A stretch of DNA of 64,000 bases from Burkholderiales bacterium (GCA_019753155.1 JAIELG010000032.1:1-64000); one strand, 5' to 3'; positions 46,382 to 55,467 are shown, counted from the stretch's first letter. Numbers and translations: made by a program. The notes: generated by a model from the sequence alone, not told the origin.

Positions 46382-49300
46382 TCAAAGCCTGAACACCTCC
46401 ATGCCGAGATCGCCGACCGAATCCAGCGTGGCCTGGCTGGTGATGACCGCGATGCTGGCTTTTTCCGGGACCAGGTAGGTTTTGCCGACTTCGAGCAGGT
46501 CTTCGAGCGTGACTTTCAGAACGCGCGCCCTGAAGCGTTGTCTTTGCTCGGCTGTCCTGCCGAACAGCGCGTTGTGGAAAGCCTGCTTGGCCTCCCCGGC
46601 AGGGGAGCCGGGTTTGTCGATGCTGCCGATGACCCCGAGGATGGCTTCCTCGACTTCGCGCCATTCGTGTTTTTCGGAGAGCAGCCATTCTATCGACTTG
46701 TCGAAGTCGTCGAGCGTGCCCTGCAGCCTCGGGTCGCGGTAGGAGTAGAAGCGGAAGGCGGCGATGTCGGAATCGTGCCCCGCGCCGCCGCCGTATGCCC
46801 CGCCCTGTTCCCTGATGGCCCTGTGCAGATAGCCGTTTCTCAGGAAGCCGCCGAGAACGGAAAGCGCGGGGGCGTGGGGATGCTCGCCCGGCACGGTGGG
46901 ATAGGCCTTGGCGCAGAAATTGACCTGAGTGCTGGCGACCCAGATCTGCCTGACCTGGCTGCGGGTTGCCGGGCGGAAGAAGGGAGAAAACGCCTCTTTT
47001 CCGGATTCTCCGCCTTCCCATCTTTGCTCCAGTTCCGCTTTCAGGCTTGCCCTGTGCTCGGCTTCTCCCACCACGAGCATTTGCCTCGGGGCGTTCAGGA
47101 TGGCTTCGTGGATGCGCCTGAAGTTCGCTGCGACTTCCTCGATTTTTCCAGCCTCCTCCAGCGAGTCGTCCAGATCCTTGACGGACTTGATCCCGGAGAG
47201 TCCGTTCAGCCTGTGCGAAATCATTGCAGCCGGACTCATCCCGCTCGCGGCGGCAGCCATGGCGAGCGAATGTCCCTGGCCCGTCACGCTCTGTTCGCGG
47301 CTTGCTCGTTCCTGGGCGATGATTTCGCGGATGCGGCTGGTTTCGTCGAACCTGACCGTCTCCAGCGTCTGCCGCATCAATTCGGAGAGTTTGTCCCGGT
47401 TGCGGGTGAGCGCTTTTCCTGAAAGGATGAAATAGCCTTTGACGACCTGTTCGTCGTCGACATTCCCGCGTATGGAGGTATAGGCATTGATCCCTCCCGT
47501 GACGGCGGACTGCCATGCCTGGGTTTCGAGATAATCCCGCCCGCCGCAGCCGAGTTCGGTCAGGCAGGACGTGTAGTAGGGCAGGAGTGCAATCGAACTC
47601 TCGTCGAGATCGGGCAGGTCGGCCAATATCTGCTGGTAGAGGAGACCGTTCGTTCCCTGGTCGAAGAAAGTCGCGGCAAGCTTTCCGACGGTTTCCTTCG
47701 AACCCGAAGGAATGCTGATTTCGGGGGGCACGTCATCGAGACCGACCTTGGGCAGGATTTCAGGGTCGTCCTGCTGCGCCTGACGCTGTGCGAGCGCCCT
47801 CGCGCGTTCGATCACGGCGGTTTTTTCGGTCTCGCTCATGGCGGACCTGATGGCTTCGAGGCGCGCTTTCTCGGCAAGCTTGCGCCGCTTGCTCAATCCC
47901 GTATCGGGTTTCAATGTCAGGCGGACCCTGTGCGCATTGTCGAGCAGCAATTCGGCGACGAGCTTTTTGATGAAATCGGGATCCCTGATCTCCTCGCGCA
48001 ATTCCTCCAGCACGGGGTCGATGTTGAGCGCGGATACCGGGTCTCCCCCGTGTATCGCGGGGGAGAGCGCATTCAGGATAAGTTGCAGCCCGTAGGGATG
48101 TCCGTCCCCGCTGATTTCGCGCTGGGAAAGTTCGATCTGGTGCAGGGCGGCTTCGACGCTCTCGAATGGCACGCCTTTTGCCGCGACTTCCTCCAATACC
48201 TCGAAAACGAGTTTCTCCAAGGCCAGTGCATGCTCGGGACTCGATCCTTCGAGGCCGCAGACGAAGCTGATTTCGCGGTTGGAATCCTCCAGTCCGCAAA
48301 GGGGGGAAGGGGCGGCTCCGAGTTCCGTGGTCTCCAGCGCATGGCGCAGGGGGGATGCGCCGTTTTCGAGCAGGACGCTGGAAAGCAGGTGCGCTTTCAA
48401 GAGCGCCTTGAGCTCGGTGCTTTTCCCCAGCAGCCAGCCCAGGACGATATGCGTCTTGCCTTCGGTTTCGCCGTCGTCCAGGGCATAGCTTTCTTCGATA
48501 TTCACGGCGGAACAGTAGCGTTTCTCGTCTCCCACCGCGATCCGCTCTTCCAGCCTATCGAAGCGGCAGAGCGCCTGTGCATCGATCACCCTGTGGTGTT
48601 CGAAGGCGGGGATGTCGCCATAGGTCATGAAGATCGAGTTCGAGGGATGGTAATGGGTGCGGTAAAAGCTTTTGAGCCCCTGGTGGGTCAGGTCCGGAAT
48701 CGATTCCGGGTCGCCGCCGCTGTTGTAGTGATAGGTCGAAGTCGGAAACAGGTATTTGCAGAGCGTATGCCAGAGCGTGCTGACGGGGGAACTCATCGCC
48801 CCCTTCATTTCGTTGTAGACTACGCCCTTGAAAACGAGTTCGCCGGCAGGATCTTCCGGTTTCTCGAATTCGACCCGGTGTCCTTCCTGGGCGAAGTCGA
48901 GTTCGTCAAGGCGCGAGAAGAACACTGCGTCGAGATAGACTTCGATCAGATTCCCGAAGTCCTTTCTGTTCTTGCTGGCGAAAGGATAGGCGGTCCAGTC
49001 GCTGGAGGTGAAGGCGTTCATGAACGTGTTGAGCGAACGTCTGATCATCATGAAAAAAGGATCCCGCACGGGGTAGCGTTCGCTCCCGCACAGCGCGGTA
49101 TGCTCCAGGATATGCGCGACCCCTGTCGAATCCTGTGGAACCGTGCGCAATGCGACGAAGAAAACATTCTCGGGATTGTCTGCGCTCAGGTGAAAATGCT
49201 GCGCGCCCGTTTTTTTGTGCAGGTATTCCTCGACGGTGAGATTGAGCGATGCGATTTTTTCGGAGCGCAGCCATTCGAAAGCAGGGTGAACATGAGTCAT
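46382..49300 (-). CDS. Presequence protease-like M16C zinc metalloprotease
   Basis: Predicted 972 aa from the ATG at 49300 (GGAA about 8 nt upstream; two earlier in-frame ATGs lack a site). Inverted zinc motif HILEH in AHILEHTALCG with the distal Glu, and the four M16 lobes plus M16C-associated linker expected at this length. Degrades peptides in a closed chamber. Last core gene before the accessory island. Confidence 0.93.
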   Translation of the reverse strand: MTHVHPAFEWLRSEKIASLNLTVEEYLHKKTGAQHFHLSADNPENVFFVALRTVPQDSTGVAHILEHTALCGSERYPVRDPFFMMIRRSLNTFMNAFTSSDWTAYPFASKNRKDFGNLIEVYLDAVFFSRLDELDFAQEGHRVEFEKPEDPAGELVFKGVVYNEMKGAMSSPVSTLWHTLCKYLFPTSTYHYNSGGDPESIPDLTHQGLKSFYRTHYHPSNSIFMTYGDIPAFEHHRVIDAQALCRFDRLEERIAVGDEKRYCSAVNIEESYALDDGETEGKTHIVLGWLLGKSTELKALLKAHLLSSVLLENGASPLRHALETTELGAAPSPLCGLEDSNREISFVCGLEGSSPEHALALEKLVFEVLEEVAAKGVPFESVEAALHQIELSQREISGDGHPYGLQLILNALSPAIHGGDPVSALNIDPVLEELREEIRDPDFIKKLVAELLLDNAHRVRLTLKPDTGLSKRRKLAEKARLEAIRSAMSETEKTAVIERARALAQRQAQQDDPEILPKVGLDDVPPEISIPSGSKETVGKLAATFFDQGTNGLLYQQILADLPDLDESSIALLPYYTSCLTELGCGGRDYLETQAWQSAVTGGINAYTSIRGNVDDEQVVKGYFILSGKALTRNRDKLSELMRQTLETVRFDETSRIREIIAQERASREQSVTGQGHSLAMAAAASGMSPAAMISHRLNGLSGIKSVKDLDDSLEEAGKIEEVAANFRRIHEAILNAPRQMLVVGEAEHRASLKAELEQRWEGGESGKEAFSPFFRPATRSQVRQIWVASTQVNFCAKAYPTVPGEHPHAPALSVLGGFLRNGYLHRAIREQGGAYGGGAGHDSDIAAFRFYSYRDPRLQGTLDDFDKSIEWLLSEKHEWREVEEAILGVIGSIDKPGSPAGEAKQAFHNALFGRTAEQRQRFRARVLKVTLEDLLEVGKTYLVPEKASIAVITSQATLDSVGDLGMEVFRL

Positions 49301-49430
49301 ATAGGAGTTCCGGTTGTCGTTTGAATTCATTTTACCGTGCCGGGCACTTGCTGACAAAGCCGGGTTTGGCGAATCGTTCTTCGACTGCCTGCGCCACGGC
49401 GGCGCAGAAGGGGGAATCCCCGGTTTGGGG
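49301..49430. other. Junction between core genome and accessory island
   Basis: No gene seen. It follows the preP start region and passes into the first interspersed repeat. No att-like direct repeat or tRNA was recognised here. Confidence 0.4.
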
Positions 49431-49617
49431 GCAGGGTTCGAGAAAGGCGGGAATTTCGCCTCGGGATAAAAAGGCGACCCCGGTGATGCACGAATCAGGA
49501 ATGATGTCCCCCGGATTCCCGGCTCTATTCAATCCTTCGATAGCCGAGGATTCCGAGTTCATGGCCGACGAGTTCGAGCAGCGTAAACCTGATATTTCAA
49601 GACCTGGCACGAGATCG
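49431..49617 (+). repeat. Interspersed repeat alpha, copy 1
   Basis: About 150-190 bp also present at 50479-50634 and 55501-55695. The shared core runs from GGGATAAAAA through TGATGCACGAATCAGGAAT and CTTCGATAGCCGA to GATATTTCAAGACCTGGCAC. Its left part holds GGCGGGAATTTCGCCTCGGG, which recurs alone at 53140-53160. The plus frame is open and runs into an antitoxin fragment. Origin unknown. Confidence 0.8.
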
Positions 49618-49716
49618 CCCGAAGCGATAGACGCCGGTATTGAAGAAGAACGCAACGCATGGGATTGAAGCGCGTCTACCTGGATGCCTGCATCGTCATT
49701 TATTTTGTCGAGGCGT
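49618..49716 (+). pseudogene. Relic of the antitoxin/PIN-toxin pair found at 54067 and 57273
   Basis: The last 17 or so codons of the antitoxin (ending IEEERNAWD) and the first 20 codons of the toxin (ending VIYFVEA) match the intact pair almost base for base; similarity stops at 49716. A third, truncated copy of that pair. Confidence 0.8.
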
Positions 49717-49844
49717 GACGTGGCGCCTGCCGCCAACATATTAGACTGCATCCCCATGGATTCGGATTTTTTCTGATGTCTCTGGCTATTTTTCCAATTG
49801 TGCATTAAATTGAAAGTCGTATGGTGGTATCGAAAGGACAGGTC

Positions 49845-50033
49845 ATGCCAGCATCTGTAAAGGTCAGAATGCTTGAAGTTATCGACGGGCAACCCGAAGA
49901 TGCAAGTTATGATGAAATCATGCGTGAACTCGCTTTCGAACGCATGGTGGAGCGAGGACTGGAAGATTTTCGTGCGGGTCGGGTCGTGTCAGACGAAGAC
50001 ATGGCAACCCGTATTCAATCGTGGCAAAAATAA
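49845..50033 (+). CDS. Type II antitoxin (ParE-partner, helical type)
   Basis: Predicted 62 aa; the ATG at 49845 has AAGGACAGG upstream. The pattern DASYDEIMRELAFERMVERG then GRVVSDEDMATRIQSW is common in small antitoxins encoded just before ParE toxins. Overlaps the toxin gene by 13 nt. Confidence 0.8.
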   Translation: MPASVKVRMLEVIDGQPEDASYDEIMRELAFERMVERGLEDFRAGRVVSDEDMATRIQSWQK

Positions 50034-50323
50034 CGTGGACGAACGAGGCCGAAAGCTGGCTCGCAGATATCCATGACTACATAAGCCGGGACAATCCCGT
50101 CGCAGCCAGAAAGATCGTATCCGAAATTTATCGGCGCGCCCAGATTCTGAAAGATTTTCCGCAAATTGGCCATGAATACAGACCGGAGACGGAGGGCGTT
50201 GTTCGCATCCTTCTCTACGGTCATTACCGCATCGCCTATCTTCATCGAATGGACGGAGACATCGCCATCCTCGGCGTATTCCACGGTGCGCTGGATATGG
50301 ATCGATATATTCCCCGGAGGTGA
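50021..50323 (+). CDS. ParE/RelE-family toxin
   Basis: Predicted 100 aa with a GTG start. ITWTNEAESWLADIHDYIS, VSEIYRRAQILKDFPQIGHE, and the strand VRILLYGHYRIAYLHRMDG mark the ParE fold, gyrase-inhibiting in characterised members. Complete and not frameshifted. Confidence 0.88.
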   Translation: MAKITWTNEAESWLADIHDYISRDNPVAARKIVSEIYRRAQILKDFPQIGHEYRPETEGVVRILLYGHYRIAYLHRMDGDIAILGVFHGALDMDRYIPRR

Positions 50324-50400
50324 TGAAGACCTTTCGGCCCGCCTGATTTGGCCGGAGTAGCGGGAGACAGCCCGAATTGCCGCAAGCAAGGCCGGGTTTG

Positions 50401-50484
50401 CAGCTTCCGCCGAAAAACCCAACAATTCCAGCAACCTGCCCACGAATTCACACAATGACCACATACTGGACGAAACCCGAACTC
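50401..50484 (+). repeat. Repeat beta, copy 1 (HNH gene 3'-end then 5'-end relic)
   Basis: The block AACAATTCCAGCAACCTGCC followed by TACTGGACGAAACCCGAACTC recurs at 52450, 54735 and 57941. The left part resembles the 3' end of the HNH gene (PAPEFLKWHG codons) and the right part its 5' end (KWTKDEL codons): a head-to-tail junction of two decayed HNH copies. This copy is the most diverged. Confidence 0.55.
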
Positions 50485-50634
50485 AGGGTGTAACAGGGTT
50501 CGGAAAAGACGGGGGGCTGGGATAAAAAGACGAACCCGGTGATGCACGAATCAGGAATGATGTCCCCCGGATTCCCGGCTCTATTCGATCCTTCGATAGC
50601 CGATGGCACCGGGTTCATGGCCGGCGAGTTCGGG
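50479..50634 (+). repeat. Interspersed repeat alpha, copy 2
   Basis: Shares with copies 1 and 3 the run GGGATAAAAAGACGAACCCG and the block through CTTCGATAGCCGA; diverges after GGCGAGTTCGGG. Copies 2 and 3 also share GAACTCAGGGTG...AACAGGGTTCGG at the left end. Confidence 0.8.
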
Positions 50635-50735
50635 CGGCTGTTTCGAAACTACGCGAGAAATCCGGAGTCCTTGTATCAACATGGTTGACACTGGCGCGGG
50701 TTGCCTCCATACTGGAATATCACTAGAGGGGCGAT

Positions 50736-50978
50736 ATGGAAGTGATCATCAAAAAATGGGGCAACAGCGCGGCTGTGAGGATCCCTGCTGCCGTCTTCGA
50801 TGCCGCAAAACTCTCGCTCGATCAGACCGTGGATGTCCGCGTGGAAAACGGATATGTGGTGCTCGAACCTGTGGTAAAGCAGGAATACGACATCGACAAA
50901 CTGTTGGCGGGCATCACTGCGGAGAATGCTCATTCGCCGCTCGATTTCGGCAAGCCGGTCGGCCGGGAGCTATGGTAG
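50736..50978 (+). CDS. mazE: MazE-type (AbrB-fold) antitoxin
   Basis: Predicted 80 aa. VIIKKWGNSAAVRIPAAVFDAA is the swapped-hairpin DNA-binding N-terminus of MazE; the acidic tail would wrap the toxin. Overlaps mazF by 7 nt. Confidence 0.92.
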   Translation: MEVIIKKWGNSAAVRIPAAVFDAAKLSLDQTVDVRVENGYVVLEPVVKQEYDIDKLLAGITAENAHSPLDFGKPVGRELW

Positions 50979-51322
50979 CGCCGAAATCTTATGTACCGGC
51001 GCCTGGCGATGTCGTGTGGCTGGAATTCGATCCGCAAACCGGGCATGAGCAAAGGGGAAAGCGTCCGGCGCTGGTGATATCGCCTGCCGGATACAACGCA
51101 AAGACCGGGATGATGGTTTGCTGCCCGATCACGAATCAGGTAAAGGGCTATCCCTTCGAGGTTGCAATTGGAGGCAATCCCTCCGTCACCGGCGCCGTAT
51201 TGGCGGATCAGGTGAAGAATCTCGACTGGCAGGCCCGGAATGCGAAATACAAGGGCAGGGTTTCGGTGGATCAGATGCAGGAAGTGCGGGGCAAGATCAA
51301 GGCGCTGCTGGAAATCAAATGA
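50972..51322 (+). CDS. mazF: MazF-type endoribonuclease toxin
   Basis: Predicted 116 aa. GDVVWLEFDPQTGHEQRGKRPALVIS, then CCPITNQ and DQVKNLDW, the canonical MazF/PemK fold with catalytic Arg and Thr positions kept. mRNA interferase in characterised members. Confidence 0.93.
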   Translation: MVAPKSYVPAPGDVVWLEFDPQTGHEQRGKRPALVISPAGYNAKTGMMVCCPITNQVKGYPFEVAIGGNPSVTGAVLADQVKNLDWQARNAKYKGRVSVDQMQEVRGKIKALLEIK

Positions 51323-51361
51323 TTCGCTGAAAGGTTCTGCAGTCGGAATCGGGTTTGGAGG

Positions 51362-51575
51362 CGGCTTGAATTCGGTGCGGGCGGGGAGCGGAGTCCCAAG
51401 ATGGAAACCGCCGGCCAATCCGATGAACAAATGGACCAAAGACGAGCTTCTCCTCGCCCTGGCGCTTTACTGCCGGACGCCTTTCGGGAAGATGCACAGC
51501 CGCAACCCGGAAAAAAATTGTTCCGCCCCGAAATTCTTGAAATTGCACGGGCGACCAGAGGATGATCGTTGCTGA
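51362..51575 (+). pseudogene. Internally deleted HNH endonuclease gene (5' end fused to 3' end)
   Basis: From GGCTTGAATTCGGTGCGG onward this follows the upstream region and 5' end of the intact HNH gene (56346 on): MNKWTKDELLLALALYCRTP at 51423. After the codons for MHSRNPE it jumps to the 3' end (APKFLKLHG), losing about 560 bp. The open frame is 50 codons. No HNH motif remains. Confidence 0.8.
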
Positions 51576-51660
51576 CTTGTGCAAGCGAAACAGCATGGGG
51601 ATCGGACGGGATGTTGGCATTGCGCCTCCGGGATTTTCGGTCAAACCAGAAATCCGATCC

Positions 51661-52032
51661 TTACACAGATTTTAATGGGTCGGTGATGACCAGTTCTCCG
51701 ATCCAGGCAAAATCTTTGACGTTTCGTGTCACGAGAGACAATCGGTGTATCAGTGCCGTAGCTGCGATAATGGCGTCTCCGGTGCCGATGTTGCGCTTGC
51801 GCCGTAGAAGGGTGGCCTGATCGATCACATTGGAAGAAACATGGAGCAATTCGATGTTGGCGAAGAAGCTTTCGAACAGCGCGTACTCCGCATTCGTCAG
51901 ACGATGGTAACCCATGACTTCAAGGCGGGTGATTTCGGAAGCGAAGCAGCGCCGTCCTTCCAGAAACCCTGCGACCTGCGGCAAGTCCGGATTCATGGCG
52001 TAGATGATGATATTGCTGTCGAGCAATATCAT
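51661..52032 (-). CDS. vapC: VapC-type PIN-domain toxin
   Basis: Predicted 123 aa from the ATG at 52032. PIN acids: Asp6 in ILLDSNIIIY, Glu in ITRLEVMGY, Asp in GTGDAIIAATAL, Asp in VTRNVKDF. An intact site-specific RNase toxin by family. Overlaps the antitoxin by 4 nt (ATGA). Confidence 0.92.
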   Translation of the reverse strand: MILLDSNIIIYAMNPDLPQVAGFLEGRRCFASEITRLEVMGYHRLTNAEYALFESFFANIELLHVSSNVIDQATLLRRKRNIGTGDAIIAATALIHRLSLVTRNVKDFAWIGELVITDPLKSV

Positions 52033-52292
52033 CCGGGATCCCTTCCGGGCAAAGGTCGATCGCGGCGCGTCTCCCGTTGCCATTCGACAGGGTCGCCGAA
52101 TTTCTCGGCCACACCGGTTTGGGCCGCGTCCCGAGCCAAGCGGGCCAGGATCGTGCCGTTTGGAACAGCCTCGCCGGGAGCATCATCGAGGACCAGGAAT
52201 ATCGCTTCCACTCTTTTGTTCGGGGGCAATTTCGGCAAACCGGTCAAATGCCCCTCCGCATCGGTTGTTGCAATCAAACGTTCTGCCCGCAT
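52029..52292 (-). CDS. VapB-type antitoxin
   Basis: Predicted 87 aa from the ATG at 52292 (GAGGGA upstream). RLIATTDAEGHLTGLPKLPP, then KRVEAIFLVLDD and a charged tail (VEWQRETRRDR). This N-terminal beta-type antitoxin commonly precedes PIN toxins. Confidence 0.82.
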   Translation of the reverse strand: MRAERLIATTDAEGHLTGLPKLPPNKRVEAIFLVLDDAPGEAVPNGTILARLARDAAQTGVAEKFGDPVEWQRETRRDRPLPGRDPG

Positions 52293-52584
52293 GGTGAATT
52301 TCCCTCGATTTATTCGGTGAATCATAGTCTTTGCCCCATCTCTTGTCGAGCAATGTCTTGTCATGGCAAATTCCACTAAAAAGTCCATTCCGAATCCCGG
52401 AAGTCGCACGGGCGCTCAAGAGGAGCACATTGCAGGGCCGGGTTGACAGCCCGCAGCCGTAAAACCAACAATTCCAGGAACCCGCCCCGGAATTCAAAAA
52501 TGGCCGCATGCCGGACGAAATCCGTACCCGCGCTGGCGCTGTACTGCCGGACGCCGTTCGGGAGGATGCGTTCCCATGGTGAAT
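52293..52584. other. Inter-module segment with repeat beta copy 2
   Basis: No gene seen beyond the repeat at 52450-52570. Upstream of vapB the minus strand has AT-rich sequence suitable for a promoter near 52310-52345. Confidence 0.45.
52450..52570 (+). repeat. Repeat beta, copy 2 (HNH gene relic junction)
   Basis: AACAATTCCAGGAACCCGCC, then AATGGCCGCAT and GCGCTGTACTGCCGGACGCC: an HNH 3'-end relic followed by an HNH 5'-end relic, as in copies 3 and 4. Confidence 0.7.
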
Positions 52585-52857
52585 TTACGGGTACTGTTGC
52601 CGGGAGTGCAGAACGCTGACGATTCCGATGGAATCGGCGGTAACGCGAGTAACCACTACGTAGTTCGGGTGCACGACAATTTCTCTGGTCACGGCGACGC
52701 GGCCATGGCGATAAAGATAGGGATGCTGGGGAAGTGCAGAGGCCGAGCGTTCGATTTCCTCGAACAGGTTGAATGCTGCAGCGGGGTTTCGTTCTGCGAT
52801 GTGGCTTAAAATTGCCCGAAGCGCTGCGCGAGCTTCAGGTCGCCACGCTACGAGCAT
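52585..52857 (-). CDS. RelE/ParE-family toxin
   Basis: Predicted 90 aa from the ATG at 52857. MLVAWRPEARAALRAILSHI, ALPQHPYLYRHGRV, and EIVVHPNYVVVTRV then VLHSRQQYP, a ParE/RelE fold ending in the typical HxRQxxP. Overlaps the antitoxin by 23 nt. Confidence 0.88.
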   Translation of the reverse strand: MLVAWRPEARAALRAILSHIAERNPAAAFNLFEEIERSASALPQHPYLYRHGRVAVTREIVVHPNYVVVTRVTADSIGIVSVLHSRQQYP

Positions 52858-53038
52858 CTTTTTCGTGACGCCTGTCCTCGACGAGTCGGCGCATTTCGGC
52901 AATTACTTCGTCGTGAGGGATGTTGGGGCGCGGGTCGTCGAGGGACGCCTGCACCCTGGCACGGAACCAGCGGTCATAGGCCTCCGCTTCTTCTTCCGTT
53001 GCGAACCCGGATTCCATCGGGGAAAGGGCTTTGCTCAT
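52835..53038 (-). CDS. RelB-like antitoxin (stability-determinant type)
   Basis: Predicted 67 aa. LSPMESGFATEEEAEAYDRW, then RVQASLDDPRPNIPHDEV, a pattern typical of antitoxins paired with RelE/ParE toxins. Confidence 0.88.
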   Translation of the reverse strand: MSKALSPMESGFATEEEAEAYDRWFRARVQASLDDPRPNIPHDEVIAEMRRLVEDRRHEKDARSVAT

Positions 53039-53279
53039 GCGACAACATTAGCCCCGATCCCGTACAAAGTCAATGCACTCCGGGCTCTTGCTGCTTCGGC
53101 AGATGAAATGGTTCGCTCAAACGGGCAGGATAGTCGTTCGGCGGGAATTTCGCCTCGGGATGGAAAAAACAACACGAATCGGGTATTGCGTCCCCGAGTT
53201 TGTCCTCGATTATCGGGCGTCATTCCCGGAGAAAGCGTAGTAAACTATGTTTCCAGGAAGAAATCCGTGAGGTGAGGAA
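53039..53279. other. 241-bp segment between divergent modules
   Basis: No gene seen. Contains a stray fragment of repeat alpha, GGCGGGAATTTCGCCTCGGG, at about 53140-53159. Must hold the promoters of the modules on both sides. Confidence 0.45.
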
Positions 53280-53480
53280 ATGAATACGGCTGAAAAAATC
53301 TACCGGGAAGCATGCCATCTGCCGGAGCCGCTCGCACAGGAAGTGCTCGATTTCATAGGCTACATCGAAATCAAATACGGGCTTCGCGACCCGCAGGCCG
53401 AGGAATTGAAGTCGGCCCAGGCACAAGCCATGAGTCATGTCTGGGACAATCCGGAAGAAGAGGTCTGGAATGGGCTGTAA
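53280..53480 (+). CDS. DUF2281 antitoxin
   Basis: Predicted 66 aa. EKIYREACHLPEPLAQEVLD then FIGYIEIKYG is the DUF2281 signature. GTGAGG upstream of the ATG. Overlaps the MazF-type toxin by 11 nt. Confidence 0.82.
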   Translation: MNTAEKIYREACHLPEPLAQEVLDFIGYIEIKYGLRDPQAEELKSAQAQAMSHVWDNPEEEVWNGL

Positions 53481-53892
53481 GCCGGGCGACCTTGTTTTCA
53501 TCCCCTTTCCCTATGCCGACCTGCAATCTTCCAAAAAACGGCCGGTTCTGGTGCTGACGGATACGGACAGGCATGGTGATTTCATCGGGCTTGCCGTCAC
53601 TTCCGTGCAAACCCCGGAAGATGCAGTTCAAATCGACAATGATTCGCTCGCCACGGGGGCTTTGCCAAAAACGAGCTGGATCAGACTGGATAAAATTTTC
53701 ACCCTGAGCGAGGGCGTCGTCAAGGTCTTGGGTACACTGACTGCAACGGCCATGGAAAACACCTCACCGTTTCCGTTTCTCTCGAACTATCGAGGCTGCG
53801 CGACGATCCCTTCGCCGTTGAAAACATGGTGTCGCTGGAAGGACGGACAATCCGCCTCCCCGAAAAATTCGCCCCTGCCCCGGAATTTCTGA
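53470..53892 (+). CDS. PemK/MazF-family toxin with a foreign C-terminus
   Basis: Predicted 140 aa from the ATG at 53470. CKPGDLVFIPFPYADLQSSK, RPVLVLTDTD and TSWIRLDKIFTLSEG show a good PemK/MazF domain to about residue 95. From about 53764 the DNA is the 3' end of the HNH gene read in another frame, so the last 40 or so residues are not toxin sequence. Activity uncertain. Confidence 0.75.
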   Translation: MGCKPGDLVFIPFPYADLQSSKKRPVLVLTDTDRHGDFIGLAVTSVQTPEDAVQIDNDSLATGALPKTSWIRLDKIFTLSEGVVKVLGTLTATAMENTSPFPFLSNYRGCATIPSPLKTWCRWKDGQSASPKNSPLPRNF

Positions 53893-53924
53893 AATGGCAC
53901 AGGGAGAAGGTGTTCAGGGGGTGA
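53764..53924 (+). pseudogene. 3' fragment of an HNH endonuclease gene
   Basis: In the HNH frame the fragment is still open for about 53 codons (SRLRDDPFAVENMVSLEG, then FAPAPEFLKWH) and ends at the same VFRG stop as the intact gene at 57130. No HNH active site is present. It is joined to the end of the PemK gene. Confidence 0.85.
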
Positions 53925-54066
53925 CCCTGATGGATCGGGCTGGTGAAATTGGTATTGTGCGCCCCAATTCCGAATTTCATATACTGCCCCCTCTTCCGGA
54001 TAAATTGGATTGACAAGTCGCCCGGTTGCATCAAGAATCGGACATGAGCATTTCCAGGAGATAACC

Positions 54067-54321
54067 ATGCTGCAAACCGTCGAAGCCATCGTGGATGCTC
54101 ATGGAGTGGTTCGACTTCTGGAGGAAGTGCACGTTTCCGTCCCCACGCGCGCCATCCTGACATTGCTGGAGTCACCCGTCGAACCACTTGCAAGCCCGGA
54201 ACACGGCAGTGCTGCGGCATTGCTAAAGTTTCTGGAAGAAAACCCGCTCCCTGAGGCGATCCGCCGCACGCCCGAAGCGATAGACGCAGGCATTGAAGAA
54301 GAACGCAACGCATGGGATTGA
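54067..54321 (+). CDS. Antitoxin of the duplicated PIN module, copy A
   Basis: Predicted 84 aa; the ATG at 54067 has CAGGAGA upstream. LQTVEAIVDAHGVVRLLEEV is a short beta N-terminus seen in VapB-type antitoxins, and the tail AIDAGIEEERNAWD is the toxin-binding end. Overlaps the toxin by 10 nt. Identical to the copy at 57273. Confidence 0.82.
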   Translation: MLQTVEAIVDAHGVVRLLEEVHVSVPTRAILTLLESPVEPLASPEHGSAAALLKFLEENPLPEAIRRTPEAIDAGIEEERNAWD

Positions 54322-54721
54322 AGCGCGTCTACCTGGATGCCTGCATCGTCATTTATTTTGTCGAGGCTCACCCGCTTTTCGGCCCGGTAGTCACGAACGC
54401 TTTGAGCAAATCTCCCGGAAAGATTTTCTGCATTTCCCCCTGGTTGAGCTTGAATGCCTTGTGGTGCCGCTGCGGGAGGACAGACAGATTCTGGTGGATC
54501 GATATGAGCAGTTTTTTCGCCAATGCGAACAGCTTGAAATGACTCCAGCGTCATATCGTATGGCGGCTGAACTTCGCGCACAGAATCGCCTGAAAACGCC
54601 CGATGCCCTGCATCTTGCTACCGCCAGTTCCTGCCATTGTTACGAAATATGGACCAACGACGACCGGTTGCGCTCCATACCGGGTGGGATGGCGATCAAT
54701 CTTTTTTCCGGGATCAGGTAA
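54312..54721 (+). pseudogene. PIN-domain toxin with a one-base frameshift, copy A
   Basis: The frame from 54312 starts well (VYLDACIVIYFVEAHPLF) but after TTTCCCCC (Cs at 54436-54440) it goes out of phase and stops at 54542. One more C would give ISPLVELECLVVPL and run on through KTPDALHLATA and IWTNDDRL to the stop at 54721, a complete PIN domain with all acids. So either the gene is broken, or the C tract slips. The same change is in copy B. Confidence 0.85.
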
Positions 54722-54734
54722 TGGGTGGTGTTCA

Positions 54735-54857
54735 CGATAAAACCGGATAGCTTCAGGAACCCGCCCAGGCATTCGAAAAATGGCCGCATACTGGACGAAA
54801 CCAGAACTCAAGCTTGCCCTGGCGCTGTACTGCCGGACGCCTTTCGGGAAGATGCAT
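54735..54857 (+). repeat. Repeat beta, copy 3 (HNH gene relic junction)
   Basis: TTCAGGAACCCGCCCAGGCATTC followed by ATACTGGACGAAACCAGAAC and CTGTACTGCCGGACGCCTTT. The 5'-end relic is in frame with the next gene, giving an open frame from 54780 (WTKPELKLALALYCRTPFGK) into the DUF4160 protein. Confidence 0.75.
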
Positions 54858-54977
54858 CGAATGGGGGGGGTATCCGGATTTCGCATACCCGGGGTTTTTC
54901 GCGCAGATGGATGTACAGGTGCTGAAAAGGGATTATCATTAGAGCATCAAATACCTTGCGAGGAAATCAGGGTAAAC

Positions 54978-55467
<490 letters not shown>

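Larger units (their letters stand above)
50324..50735. other. 412-bp inter-module segment made of repeats
   Basis: No gene seen. It holds repeat beta copy 1 (50401-50484) and repeat alpha copy 2 (50479-50634), which abut, then about 100 bp leading to mazE. Confidence 0.6.
53902..54758 (+). repeat. 857-bp direct repeat, copy A
   Basis: Appears identical to 57108-57964 (offset 3206 bp) wherever I compared, including every reading frame. Holds the end of an HNH gene and a complete antitoxin/PIN-toxin pair. Recombination with copy B would remove 3206 bp. Confidence 0.88.
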
